A stretch of DNA of 64,000 bases. It comes from Alphaproteobacteria bacterium UBA1908 (GTDB lineage Bacteria; Pseudomonadota; Alphaproteobacteria; Caedimonadales; UBA1908). The notes under the pieces were generated by a model. It was given only the letters and a program-made list of their open reading frames with translations, ran no database searches and was not told the DNA's origin. The position numbers and the translations under genes are program-made. Within the stretch, counting starts at the first letter, position 1. Each line of letters starts with the position of its first letter. The stretch lies in the NCBI GenBank assembly GCA_002337525.1, contig DDGG01000031.1, forward strand, positions 35,051-99,050, written 5' to 3'. This document shows positions 53,790-62,783 of the stretch, one piece after another.

Positions 53790-55261
53790 TATTTTTTCTC
53801 CGGCTGCAAGGGAAGCGACTTCGTCTGTGTCACAACACTTTGATGGTCTGAAGCTTCTCCCTTTGTTGCTTCCTTCACAAGGGAACTTCCTCTTTCAGTA
53901 GAATCAAAAGTTGATACTGTCTGATTTTGCTGTTTAAGAGGAGCGAGCGGCACAATTGTTCCTGTCACATGGTATTTTTTCAGAATAATAAAATCAAAAA
54001 GAGCCTTAACCTGATCAAGTGTCACTTCTGATATTTTATCGTCCCATTGCTCCATTTGTTTTAAAGAAAGACCAAGGGCCAAACCTTCGGGAATCTCTCG
54101 ACCACTCAAGACACTATCCTGGTCATAGATAAGAGTCGCCAAAAGACGTGTTTTTGCTTTTTTTAAGGCAGTGTCATTCAAATAGGTTGTTCGAAAGGAT
54201 ATCAAACTCTCTTCAAGGCTTTTCTCAAGCTCCTTCATAGATATCCCGGGAGTAGGTTGACATGCAATTAACAAATAGCTTGGCCCCAACGTCTGATATG
54301 GATAATAAACCGTTATGAACGTTGAAACTTTTTTGTTTTCTACAAGATCCCGATACAAGAAACCTGTTGGCACCGCTGCTAATAAATTTGTCAGAACATC
54401 ACTTGTGTATAAAGCACTAATATCCTTATCAAAAATTGTTGGAGCAGGAAAGGCTTTAATGAAATAGGGAACCCGAACATCCGGCATTTCAAGATCCAGT
54501 CGTACTTTTGCCTGAGGCTGGGGGGGTTCTGTCAAACGTGCTCGTTTTGGAATAGGACGCCGCTTTAAAGAGCCATAATACTTTTCTGCCAGGCGTTTGG
54601 CTTTTTTAAAGGTAATGTCTCCCGCCAGAAAAAGAATGGCATTACTTGGCGAGTACCATTTTCGGTGAAAATCTCTAGCATCAGCAGCAGTTAAAGCTTT
54701 TATCTCATGGGCCCACCCTATTGGTGGTAGTCTCTTGGGGTAGGTCCGGAAATATTGAGAATGGAAGAATTCAATAAAGCGACCGAAAGGCTGGTTATCA
54801 GTCCTCATACGACGTTCTTCCAGAATAACCTGAAGCTCATTCTGAGCTTCATTCTCAAGAATCGTCAACTGCTTCATCCGTTCTGACTCCAGTCGCATAA
54901 CGTCTTCCAGATAACGAGCGGCAACAGTTTGATAGTAATAGGTGTAGTCATAGGATGTTGCTGCATTGAGACTACCGCCCAGAGCCTCAACTTCTCTTGT
55001 TATTTTTGCTGACGCCGAGTTTTTAGGCCCTTTAAACATCATATGCTCCAAAAAATGCGCCACACCCGATTTGCCAATTGGGTCGTCACCTGAACCCACT
55101 TTATACCAAACCATTTGAGTAACAACCGGAGCACGATGATTCTCGATTACAACCACCTGGAGACCATTTTTTAGTGTAAATGTTCTGGAATTATATACTT
55201 TTGCCTGCCCAGAAATACTTGTCATAACAAGGATTAGCAAGACTTTTAAGGCCCCTTTCAT
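53789..55261 (-). CDS. M16-family zinc peptidase, catalytic subunit
   Basis: The 490-residue protein has a signal peptide (about 1-20) and the zinc motif HxxEH as HFLEHMMF near residue 68, with the downstream glutamate region ENEAQNELQVILEERRMR. These proteins resemble mitochondrial processing peptidase and PqqL and act in the periplasm on small proteins or peptides. It overlaps its inactive partner gene by one base, and lies behind bamF and lspA, an order common in Alphaproteobacteria. Confidence 0.93.
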   Translation of the reverse strand: MKGALKVLLILVMTSISGQAKVYNSRTFTLKNGLQVVVIENHRAPVVTQMVWYKVGSGDDPIGKSGVAHFLEHMMFKGPKNSASAKITREVEALGGSLNAATSYDYTYYYQTVAARYLEDVMRLESERMKQLTILENEAQNELQVILEERRMRTDNQPFGRFIEFFHSQYFRTYPKRLPPIGWAHEIKALTAADARDFHRKWYSPSNAILFLAGDITFKKAKRLAEKYYGSLKRRPIPKRARLTEPPQPQAKVRLDLEMPDVRVPYFIKAFPAPTIFDKDISALYTSDVLTNLLAAVPTGFLYRDLVENKKVSTFITVYYPYQTLGPSYLLIACQPTPGISMKELEKSLEESLISFRTTYLNDTALKKAKTRLLATLIYDQDSVLSGREIPEGLALGLSLKQMEQWDDKISEVTLDQVKALFDFIILKKYHVTGTIVPLAPLKQQNQTVSTFDSTERGSSLVKEATKGEASDHQSVVTQTKSLPLQPEKK

Positions 55262-55353
55262 GCAAAAAACTCCCTTTACTTTTTCATCATTTTATTTTTT
55301 AACATCACTACTCAAAAGCTCTCCCAGAATCAGACTCTAATGAAATTGGATGA

Positions 55354-55842
55354 TCAGGAAACAATACGAGAGGGGTGTCCCTCTCCATGAGCTTTTTTAT
55401 ATTCTGCATGCGGGTCAATTACGTTTCCTTGCTGGTCTTTTTTCTGCCAGTAAAGAAGATCGTCAAGGGGGCCTGATGAGTCTGTTTTTTCAGCATGATC
55501 CTGTGCAAGATCATGGCGGATTGTCGAGAGGGCAGAGTCTGCTCCTGATTCTACAAGCAAGGCTTTTTCGCTCTGGGAAATTTCCTTGCTCTCAGAAGCG
55601 CTGTTTCCAAAAAGAGTCTCTTTTGCCTGTTTTTCAGGATTTTTTTCAAGAGGCCCCGTTCCCTCTGGCAAGGGAGGTTTCAAGCCAATGCCTGGAGGCG
55701 CACTTAAAGGAGGGCGACTCAAAACAGTAAATTCGTCAGGCTGCTCTCTTTTCATGCCAAACATCTCTTTTGTCTTGTCACATCCCGTTAAAACCAGCGT
55801 CCCCAAGAAAGCAAAAACACTTTTTCGTATCCATAATGTCAT
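55354..55842 (-). CDS. bamF: BamF/DUF3035 outer-membrane assembly lipoprotein
   Basis: The 162-residue protein has a lipoprotein signal ending in the lipobox LVLTGC (Cys about 21), followed by MKREQPDEFTVLSRPPLSAP, the signature of DUF3035. In Caulobacter this family (BamF) is part of the outer-membrane barrel assembly complex. The rest is low complexity. It lies three bases after lspA, the gene for the peptidase that processes such lipoproteins. Confidence 0.88.
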   Translation of the reverse strand: MTLWIRKSVFAFLGTLVLTGCDKTKEMFGMKREQPDEFTVLSRPPLSAPPGIGLKPPLPEGTGPLEKNPEKQAKETLFGNSASESKEISQSEKALLVESGADSALSTIRHDLAQDHAEKTDSSGPLDDLLYWQKKDQQGNVIDPHAEYKKAHGEGHPSRIVS

Positions 55843-55845
55843 TTT

Positions 55846-56337
55846 TTATGATCTCCGTGAAGAAAGAAAACTATCCAGTAAAATAAAACCAACACCTATA
55901 GTTATCGCACTATCAGCAATATTAAAAGCAGGAAAACTATAACCTTGCCAATGAAAGTCAAGGAAATCAACGACGGCTCCAAAACGAAGACGGTCTATAA
56001 TATTTCCGAGAGACCCCCCGATCATAAAACCCAGCCCTGTAGAAAGCAACAACGTTGTCGCCCTGAAGAGCCATACAGACAGAACCAGAGTGATTAAAAA
56101 AGTAACGCCCGCAAGAAGGTAAACACCTGTTTGAGCATCTTGGCTGAAAAGTCCAAAACTGACTCCTCGATTAAAGACAAGAACGATATTCCAGAAAGAA
56201 GTCACTTCAACAGGGTCATTACCCTGAGCAAAAAAATTCAGAACCCAATACTTGCTAAGTTGGTCAAAGAGAAGGCACACAAAAACCAGAACAAGACCAG
56301 GAAGTGACGGTTTCCTTTGTAAAAGTCCTTTTATCAT
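55846..56337 (-). CDS. lspA: Lipoprotein signal peptidase LspA
   Basis: The 163-residue membrane protein has four hydrophobic segments, the conserved N-terminal FDQLSKYWVL and FNRGVSFGLF, and the two catalytic aspartates in GNIIDRLRFGAVVDFLDF and FNIADSAI. It cuts the signal peptide of lipid-modified prolipoproteins at the inner membrane, including BamF encoded next to it. ATGA overlap with ileS means coupled translation; ileS-lspA is a widespread pair. Confidence 0.96.
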   Translation of the reverse strand: MIKGLLQRKPSLPGLVLVFVCLLFDQLSKYWVLNFFAQGNDPVEVTSFWNIVLVFNRGVSFGLFSQDAQTGVYLLAGVTFLITLVLSVWLFRATTLLLSTGLGFMIGGSLGNIIDRLRFGAVVDFLDFHWQGYSFPAFNIADSAITIGVGFILLDSFLSSRRS

Positions 56338-59138
56338 GCGGCTTCTTTCCGGGTGATAACAGTTTCACATCTCTCACAAAGTGATGGATGTACTTCAGAT
56401 GCGCCAACCTCTGGCAAAATCTGCCAGCAGCGTTCACACTTATTCCCCTCTGCTTTCTCAACAATAATGCCTAACTCCTTAACTTCATCAAACCGGAATG
56501 CTTCTTCTGGAGCGTGGTTCTTGATAACCTTGAGACCAGAGACAATTGAGAGCTCACAATAGTCTGTTTGGGAGTCCAGAATATCTTCCGGGTCATAGAC
56601 AATTAAAGAAGCCTGAAGGCTTGATCGAATCAAATCTTCAGCACGCGCAACTTCAAGAGCTCCTGTTAGAGCACGCCTATGAGAGCGTACTGTATTGAAT
56701 CGAGCCTCAAGATTCGTGTTTATCCAGGAATCATCGATTTCAGGAAATGTTTGCAAGTGAATACTTTCTGCATTATCTCCTTTCCAGGCAAGCCATGCTT
56801 CTTCTGCCGTAAAGCATAGAACTGGTGCCAACCAGGTGATCAGGTGCTGAAGCAAAATTTCAAATACTGTACGGCACGCCCTGCGACGCAGATCTGTCAA
56901 GCCATCACAATACAGGCTATCTTTACGAATATCAAAATAAAAGGATGATAGATCCACAGAGCAAAAATGGTGCAAATCACTAAACCAGCTTTGAAAGCTA
57001 TAGGTTTCAATAGCATTGCCAAGAGCTCTTCCCAGAGTTGCAACACGGTGCAAAACATATTTCTCCAAATCTGGTAAATCCTCATAGGGCAAACGTTCTT
57101 CTTCGCTAAAACCCTCAAGAGCTCCTAATAAATAGCGCAGCGTATTGCGAAAACGTCGGTAAATATCCTGCTGACGTTTTAAAATTTCTGAACCAACCCG
57201 ATAGTCATCTGTGTAATCACAATGGATCATCCACAAACGCAGGATTTCGGCTCCACTCTCGTCAATCACTTTTTGAGGAGACACAACATTCCCCTGAGAT
57301 TTGGACATTTTCTGTCCCTTGGGATCAAGAGCAAATCCATGTGTCACAACTGCCTTGTAAGGAGCATCTCCGCGGGTTGCAACCCCTAACAATAAAGAGC
57401 TTTGGAACCATCCTCGGTGCTGATCCGATCCTTCCAGGTATAAATCTGCGGGGCGCTGAAGGTCTTCGCGTGCTTCCAGAACATAATTCTGGCTGGCACC
57501 GGAATCAAACCAGACATCCAGAACATCCCGCACCTGTTCATAATCATCGACCCTGTGATTTTCCCCCAGAAAGCGACTGGCAGAGCTTGTAAACCAGGCA
57601 TCACAGCCTTCTTCTTCAATAGCTTTCAAAATACGGGCATTCACCTCTGCATCGACAAGAGGCTCTCCTGTTTCCTTATTTACAAAAAGAGTAAGCGGAA
57701 CCCCCCAGGCACGCTGACGCGATAGACACCAATCCGGACGATCCGTCACCATGCTTTCAAGACGGCGCTTTGATCCCGCTGGAAACCAGTCTACATTCTG
57801 AATTTCTGCAACAGCTTTATCCAGAAGATTATCTTTCTTTAAATTCAGGAACCATTGTGCTGTAGCTCGGTAAATTAAGGGAGCCTTAGAACGCCAGGAA
57901 TGAGGATAACTGTGTGCCAGTTCTTCTGTCTGCAACAAACGTCCCCACTTTTGAAGAGCCTCCAACACAGGTTCTGACGCCTTATAGACGTGGACACCCG
58001 CAAATAAGGGGACATGATCATAGAACCGCCCGTCTTCCCCAACGGTACGGGGTACTTCCAGATTATAAGCTTTCCCAAGAGCAAAATCCTCTGGCCCGTG
58101 TCCCGGTGCCGTATGCACGATACCCGTTCCCGTTTCCGTTGTCACATGCTCTCCGGGTAGAAAGGGGACATCGAACGTATAACCCTCTTCATGCAAGCAA
58201 TGACGTGCCACTGTATCCGATAAATCTGTTCCCTGGAAAGCCTTCAAGGTCCGGGTTTCCAGAACTCTTGCTGCTTTACAAACAGAGTCTTTGAGAGCTT
58301 GCGCCACAAGAAATTTTTCGCCAGGCTTCGCGAGGGACCCTTCTTCAACAGAGCGCACCTCAATCAACTCATATGTTTCATCAGGATGATAAGCCAGTGC
58401 GCGGTTGCCCGGCAAAGACCAGGGCGTTGTTGTCCAGATTAAAGCAGAAGCCCCTTCCAGTTCAGTATAAGAACTTTTTACAATCGGAAATCGCACAAAA
58501 AGTGACGTTGAAACATGATCCCGATATTCAACTTCTGCCTCTGCCAATGCCGTTTTTTCAACAACAGACCACAAAACAGGTTTTACCCCCTTATAAAGAA
58601 GCCCCTTCTCGAGAACTTTCAATAATTCGGCTGCTGTTGCCGCTTCTGCCTGGTAGTCCATCGTGACGTAGGGGTTTTCCCAATCCGCGCTCATACCCAA
58701 CCGTTTGGATTCCGCGCGCTGAATATCAATCCACTTTCGGGCAAAAGTTCGACACTCGGCCCTGAATTCCCCTAGCGGCACATCATCTTTATTCTTCCTG
58801 GCCTTACGGTAACGTTCTTCAACGGCCCATTCGATGGGGAGTCCATGACAGTCCCACCCGGGAACAAGGGGAGCATCAAACCCAAACATTTGACGGTAAC
58901 GGACGACAACGTCCTTGAAAATACCTGTAAAGGCATGACCAATGTGCAGATGACCATTGGCATAGGGAGGCCCTAAATGCAGAATGAATTTTGGAAGACC
59001 CTGACTTTTTCGGCGTATTTCCTGATAAAGTGATGCCTTTTCCCAACGCGCCAATATTCTGGGCTCCAGTTCTTTCAGATTACCCCGCATTGAAAAAGAA
59101 GTTTTTGGCAGAAAGACAGTTTCTTTATAGTCGGTCAT
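56334..59138 (-). CDS. ileS: Isoleucyl-tRNA synthetase
   Basis: The 934-residue class I synthetase has the HIGH-type motif as HLHIGHAFT in GPPYANGHLHIGHAFT, the KMSKS motif in QKMSKSQGN, an editing domain between them, and a C-terminal zinc site (KCERCWQI and SLCERCETVI). It charges tRNA-Ile with isoleucine. Length and motifs are normal for the bacterial type with a C-terminal zinc finger. It opens the ileS-lspA-bamF-M16-M16-pgi-mutL run. Confidence 0.97.
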   Translation of the reverse strand: MTDYKETVFLPKTSFSMRGNLKELEPRILARWEKASLYQEIRRKSQGLPKFILHLGPPYANGHLHIGHAFTGIFKDVVVRYRQMFGFDAPLVPGWDCHGLPIEWAVEERYRKARKNKDDVPLGEFRAECRTFARKWIDIQRAESKRLGMSADWENPYVTMDYQAEAATAAELLKVLEKGLLYKGVKPVLWSVVEKTALAEAEVEYRDHVSTSLFVRFPIVKSSYTELEGASALIWTTTPWSLPGNRALAYHPDETYELIEVRSVEEGSLAKPGEKFLVAQALKDSVCKAARVLETRTLKAFQGTDLSDTVARHCLHEEGYTFDVPFLPGEHVTTETGTGIVHTAPGHGPEDFALGKAYNLEVPRTVGEDGRFYDHVPLFAGVHVYKASEPVLEALQKWGRLLQTEELAHSYPHSWRSKAPLIYRATAQWFLNLKKDNLLDKAVAEIQNVDWFPAGSKRRLESMVTDRPDWCLSRQRAWGVPLTLFVNKETGEPLVDAEVNARILKAIEEEGCDAWFTSSASRFLGENHRVDDYEQVRDVLDVWFDSGASQNYVLEAREDLQRPADLYLEGSDQHRGWFQSSLLLGVATRGDAPYKAVVTHGFALDPKGQKMSKSQGNVVSPQKVIDESGAEILRLWMIHCDYTDDYRVGSEILKRQQDIYRRFRNTLRYLLGALEGFSEEERLPYEDLPDLEKYVLHRVATLGRALGNAIETYSFQSWFSDLHHFCSVDLSSFYFDIRKDSLYCDGLTDLRRRACRTVFEILLQHLITWLAPVLCFTAEEAWLAWKGDNAESIHLQTFPEIDDSWINTNLEARFNTVRSHRRALTGALEVARAEDLIRSSLQASLIVYDPEDILDSQTDYCELSIVSGLKVIKNHAPEEAFRFDEVKELGIIVEKAEGNKCERCWQILPEVGASEVHPSLCERCETVITRKEAA

Positions 59139-59280
59139 TACTTAATCAGGTTTGTTAGGTCAATTCCTGTCCGACTGTAATCGGGCGCTTGATAGATTGC
59201 AAGCACCAGATGCAGAAAGGCATAAAAAGAGATCAGACAGCCCAAAAGTTAAAGTTTTCGATTTACCATAAAAAAGCATA

Positions 59281-59327
59281 AAAAAAGGAGGCCAAAGGCC
59301 TCCTTCCAAAAATAAGCTAAACCTGAA
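59281..59327 (-). terminator. Repeated terminator sequence, copy 1
   Basis: GGAGGCC and GGCCTCC around a three-base loop, followed on the minus strand by six T residues, end the frameshifted coiled-coil gene. The same 47 bases recur at 60973-61019 behind its paralog, so the terminator was duplicated with the gene. Confidence 0.85.
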
Positions 59328-59336
59328 GGTTAAGAA

Positions 59337-59891
59337 TTATTGTAGAGAAATAGACCACGATTTTGCTAAAAACTCTATTGCTTCAATGCTGTCACAAGAA
59401 GAAATCTCAGCAAAATGCTCTTGCACAAAATCGGTTCCATATTGGTCAGTTACTTTACTAATAAGGGAATCTTTGAAGCCTGCAAAATCAATCTCATCCG
59501 CAGCAAGATCCTTGTCATCAACCAGAGAAGCAATAAGTATCCCATCACCTAATTCTGTCAGGTCAGGAAGAAACTTACCCAAAACGGCCTTCAGGGAGGC
59601 CCCATCTTGAACAGCTTTAATGGCACTCAAGGCACTAACTCTCTTGGCTTTCACTTTAATAGCAGAAGCAGCCCGAAGAGCAGCCTGTTTAGCCGTTTCA
59701 AACACGACTTCCTTATCTTCTCGACCTGTACTTGATGCCGCCGCAGGAACAGGCAAATCCGCATTACCGAAAACCCCGATATCACCAAAAGAATCAGAAG
59801 GGGCTTCCCGGGCGATTTTCGCAATTCCTCTAAGGGTTTGAAGAGCTTCCACATTCATCAAGGCAGGAGCAATCATTGAAAACAGTTGCAA
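59337..59891 (-). CDS. C-terminal part of a frameshifted secreted coiled-coil protein
   Basis: This 184-codon frame opens with a TTG inside the preceding ORF and has no ribosome binding site. It continues where the preceding ORF breaks off: MIAPALMNVEALQTLRGI aligns to the paralog's FLAQAMKDPEALRKLSPL. Later it has AAASST and two copies of the family's C-terminal module, SALSAIKAVQDGASLKAVLGKF and AADEIDFAGFKDSLISKVTD, against ITSSQDEASLKAAISKF and AADEIDFAAVKKSALEKVT in the paralog. It is best read as the 3' half of one gene with 59873-60469. Confidence 0.7.
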   Translation of the reverse strand: MQLFSMIAPALMNVEALQTLRGIAKIAREAPSDSFGDIGVFGNADLPVPAAASSTGREDKEVVFETAKQAALRAASAIKVKAKRVSALSAIKAVQDGASLKAVLGKFLPDLTELGDGILIASLVDDKDLAADEIDFAGFKDSLISKVTDQYGTDFVQEHFAEISSCDSIEAIEFLAKSWSISLQ

Positions 59892-60469
59892 CTGACAGGT
59901 CCCGGCTGCAAATTCAAGGCAACAAGAATATCTTTTGTAATATCCCGGGCAACATTTTCAGCATTAGGATGACCTGCGGCTTGAAATGTCTTTGCCAAGT
60001 TGGCTTCAATAGTCTCTTTAAGACCCCTGCGAACTCCTTCGACAAAATGACTTAACTGTCTTGATTCATCTATCACCTGACGGTGACGCTCGTCAAGTTC
60101 CTTATACCTTTCAAAAAGAACCGAGCGCTCTGATTGCTCCTTGTCAAGTTCTAACGTTTTTTCAAAAATTTCTTCGTCTCGCGACTCTAAGGTATTTACC
60201 ATGGATGATAATTCTTCACGTAATTTTTCATGCTCAAGAACCAGCTCATAATGAGTCTCTTTATGTTTTGCCGAAAGAGCCAGAGCATTATCACGGTCAA
60301 GGGTTAATTCTGAAATTTTTTGTTGCAGTTCATCTGTGCCGGGACCTGAAGCATGGGCAATAAGAACATCAAAAGGATCAGGGCGTTCTTCAGATCCATA
60401 GGCCGCCACAGAAAATGTTGATGAGATAAAGATCCCCCCTATTACGAGGTGTTTAAATTTAAGTTTCAT
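59873..60469 (-). CDS. N-terminal part of a frameshifted secreted coiled-coil protein
   Basis: The 198-codon frame has a strong ribosome binding site (GGAGGAATAAAA-ATG) and a signal peptide (MKLKFKHLVIGGIFISSTFS…AYGS), followed by a coiled coil (about 45-150) rich in E, L, K and D. It starts like its tandem paralog at 61025-62644 (MKFKHLMMAGLLATTSLATT). At the end, LNLQPGPVS aligns to IVNQPQV of the paralog and then runs into an alien CNCFQ and stop, while the adjacent frame carries on the homology. A one-base change near 59890-59905 would fuse both. Function unknown; sequencing error, pseudogene or programmed shift are all possible. Confidence 0.7.
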   Translation of the reverse strand: MKLKFKHLVIGGIFISSTFSVAAYGSEERPDPFDVLIAHASGPGTDELQQKISELTLDRDNALALSAKHKETHYELVLEHEKLREELSSMVNTLESRDEEIFEKTLELDKEQSERSVLFERYKELDERHRQVIDESRQLSHFVEGVRRGLKETIEANLAKTFQAAGHPNAENVARDITKDILVALNLQPGPVSCNCFQ

Positions 60470-60534
60470 TTTTATTCCTCCGAAAAATTTTTCTAGTGCA
60501 GAGTTCTTTCAAGAAGAAAAGAACCTATGGTATC

Positions 60535-60563
60535 TACTAGCAGTTTTCCTGAAAAATTATCAA
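60535..60563 (-). promoter_or_regulatory. Candidate promoter of the frameshifted coiled-coil gene
   Basis: On the minus strand TTGATA (60563-60558) and CTAGTA (60540-60535) are 17 bases apart. The surrounding AAAGTTGATAATTTTTC matches AAAGTTGACAATTTTCC upstream of the paralog. Confidence 0.35.
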
Positions 60564-60677
60564 CTTTTATGTCTTTTGGTAATTAATTTATCATCAAATC
60601 CATCGTTAAGGGACCATTAAAGATGGATATAAAAAGCCTTGTTTTTGTTAGGAGATCCTGTTTTAACCCTTTTTCGT

Positions 60678-60716
60678 CTGGATTCTTCCTTCGCCTTGCT
60701 CAGTCTGAATGACGAA
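60678..60716. repeat. Right-half fragment of the dispersed repeat
   Basis: CTGGATTCTTC followed 15 bases later by TCTGAATGACGAA matches the right end of the 116-base repeats at 63013 and 63875. Confidence 0.55.
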
Positions 60717-60972
60717 GAGGAGGATGCTCGGTCTAAAAATAATGGGGTTGAGGGATGCGCAATGAAAATGAAGGGAGGATGACTGGTTGAAGGGATGAGG
60801 TTGGAGGGCGCCTGGCCTGAATGACGGAGCGGGAAGGTGCTCAGTGTAAATGAGGAGAGGATGCCTGGTTGAAGGGATGAAAGTTAGGCTATAGCTCTCG
60901 ATAACGAAAGGAATACTTCCTCTGGAAGAGGATAAGAAAGAGGAACGGTCTTCCCCGTCTCTGGACACAAAC

Positions 60973-61019
60973 AAAAAAGGAGGCCAAAGGCCTCCTTCCA
61001 AAAATAAGCTAAACCTGAA
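60973..61019 (-). terminator. Repeated terminator sequence, copy 2
   Basis: Identical over 47 bases to 59281-59327: GGAGGCC/GGCCTCC hairpin with a T run on the minus strand, starting six bases past the stop of the 539-residue coiled-coil gene. Confidence 0.85.
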
Positions 61020-61024
61020 TGGGT

Positions 61025-62644
61025 TTAGGAAAGAAATTTAGAAATAGCAGCTTTTAGAGAAGCCTCATCTTGAGAGGATGTAATAGCTGCAGTAGCACGC
61101 TGTCTTGCACCAGGGTTTCTGATATTAGTTACCTTCTCAAGCGCAGACTTCTTTACTGCTGCAAAATCAATCTCATCCGCAGCAACTGTTGAAGCTAATG
61201 CTGCAATATCTACTGGGTTACCGTCTGTACCAATAACAGAAAGTCCACTTACCCGAGATAGAAGATATGCAGCGATTTCATCCGCAGATTTCTGTTCGTC
61301 GAGCATCAACTTTACGTCTTTACCGATGGCAATAAAATCTTGTGGGGAAACCATACTTTTAAACTGTTGTTCAAGATTATTCAAATCACCATCCCAAATA
61401 ATTACAGAAGGTGTTGAGGATGCTGCTTTTGATACTGAATCATCTTCATCATCAGAACCATCGAAGAGATCATGAGTGCCACCTGTGCTTGACGCTGCAG
61501 GAGCTCCAAACGTAGAACCATCTTCATCATCAGAACCACCGAAGAAATCATGAGTGCCACCTGTGCTTGACGCTGCAGGAGCTCCAAACGTAGAACCATC
61601 TTCATCATCAGAACCATCAGCTAATACCAGCGCAGGAGTCACAGGTATTGTGCTTGATGCCGCACCGCCAACAGGAGGCGCCACAGATGTACCATCACCT
61701 GATGCTGACACAGGAGTCGCAGGTGGTGTGCTTGATGCCGCACCACCAACAGGCACCAATCCGAACAAACGAAACAAGCCTTCTTGTTCTTCTTGAGTGT
61801 CAGCTTTTATATCCATTAAAGGAGAAAGTTTTCTAAGAGCTTCTGGATCCTTCATTGCCTGAGCCAGGAAAGTATTCATCAGAATATCCAATACTTGAGG
61901 CTGATTGACAATAGACGCTGTCACAATAGTTTTAAGAGCACTTTGAACTGGGCCTGAGGACAAATCTGCTTTCATCATACCCGGGAGAGCCTTGGAAAAA
62001 TGATGTTCAATGACGCTTAATGACTGTCCTGTTTTCTGATAAAGCAAGCTCGTATCCTTCTCAAGTCCAGCAAAACGAGCTTGAAGCTGTGCGTATTCTT
62101 GACGAGCAGCTTTTAAATCTTCTCCAAGATCATGTGCTTTTTGTTCTGCTGCAGCCAACTTTTCTGCAGATTCTTCCAGTGCAGTTTCGTGATCTCTCTC
62201 TAATTGCTCTTTTTCTCGATTAAGTTCTGCAATTTTATCATTAAGGGCATCTACGGCATCAGATTTAGGTGCTACAGCAATTTCTGCTTGAAGACCTTCG
62301 ATTGCTTGTTGCTTTGCCGCAACCTCTCGTTGATAGCCTTCTTCTAATTCTTGCTTTGAAGCTTCAAGTTCTGAAAATGCCTCTTGAGCAGCTTCTAAGT
62401 CTGACCCTAACCTTTTAACCTTTGCATCTAACTCAGTATTTTCTTGTCTTAAAAGTGGCATATCTTGCTTGGCAGTCGCCAACGCAGCTTGAAGATTAAC
62501 AACCTGTTCTTCAAGAACGGCAATTTTAGGGTTTGGCTTTTCCAAATCGTCTGCAGCAGCTAGAAAAGGATTTGACGCATGTACAGTTGTCGCGAGAGAC
62601 GTTGTGGCGAGAAGACCGGCCATCATAAGGTGTTTAAATTTCAT
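61025..62644 (-). CDS. Secreted coiled-coil protein with acidic 26-residue repeats, unknown function
   Basis: The 539-residue protein has a signal peptide (MKFKHLMMAGLLATTSLATT…HASN), a long coiled coil (about 37-205), a helical block (about 210-290), a repeat region with AASST and the acidic GSDDEDGSTFGAP in 26-residue units (about 300-405), and a C-terminal module (AADEIDFAAVKKSALEKVT… and QDEASLKAAISKF). AAGGAGG precedes the ATG. It should be exported; candidates are a surface, periplasmic or host-interaction protein, but no known domain is recognised. A shorter paralog, broken by a frameshift, lies directly downstream with the same terminator. It belongs to the accessory genome by appearance. 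Confidence 0.82.
   Translation of the reverse strand: MKFKHLMMAGLLATTSLATTVHASNPFLAAADDLEKPNPKIAVLEEQVVNLQAALATAKQDMPLLRQENTELDAKVKRLGSDLEAAQEAFSELEASKQELEEGYQREVAAKQQAIEGLQAEIAVAPKSDAVDALNDKIAELNREKEQLERDHETALEESAEKLAAAEQKAHDLGEDLKAARQEYAQLQARFAGLEKDTSLLYQKTGQSLSVIEHHFSKALPGMMKADLSSGPVQSALKTIVTASIVNQPQVLDILMNTFLAQAMKDPEALRKLSPLMDIKADTQEEQEGLFRLFGLVPVGGAASSTPPATPVSASGDGTSVAPPVGGAASSTIPVTPALVLADGSDDEDGSTFGAPAASSTGGTHDFFGGSDDEDGSTFGAPAASSTGGTHDLFDGSDDEDDSVSKAASSTPSVIIWDGDLNNLEQQFKSMVSPQDFIAIGKDVKLMLDEQKSADEIAAYLLSRVSGLSVIGTDGNPVDIAALASTVAADEIDFAAVKKSALEKVTNIRNPGARQRATAAITSSQDEASLKAAISKFLS
61441..61596. repeat. Two 78-base direct repeats inside the coiled-coil gene
   Basis: Units 61441-61518 and 61519-61596 differ at about two positions and encode 26 residues each (AASSTGGTHD(F/L)F…GSDDEDGSTFGAP). 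Their near identity points to recent slippage or unequal exchange; more diverged relatives flank them. Confidence 0.85.
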
Positions 62645-62706
62645 TGTTTCCTCCTTACAGGATTTATAGATCTCGGCAATCTGAAAATAAAATTGCCTGT
62701 GAACGT

Positions 62707-62735
62707 CATTTAAGACCTCTATGGAAAATTGTCAA
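62707..62735 (-). promoter_or_regulatory. Candidate promoter of the coiled-coil gene
   Basis: On the minus strand TTGACA (62735-62730) and TAAATG (62712-62707) are 17 bases apart. The -35 region is shared with the paralogous gene downstream. Confidence 0.38.
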
Positions 62736-62783
62736 CTTTATTTTAGGACTTTTTTAATAATTTTGACAATTTATGTATTAAAT

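Larger units (their letters stand above)
60470..61024. other. Intergenic region with degenerate repeats
   Basis: About 555 bases between the tandem coiled-coil genes. It holds the promoter of the downstream copy (TTGATA near 60558), a right-half fragment of the dispersed repeat (60678-60716), then about 200 bases of imperfect units such as GAGGATGCCTGGTTGAAGGGATGA, and finally the terminator of the upstream copy. No gene is called. Confidence 0.55.

Noticed and set aside
60717..60900. Possible CRISPR-like array
   Set aside because: Units are irregular in length and sequence with no constant repeat/spacer pattern and no cas genes nearby.
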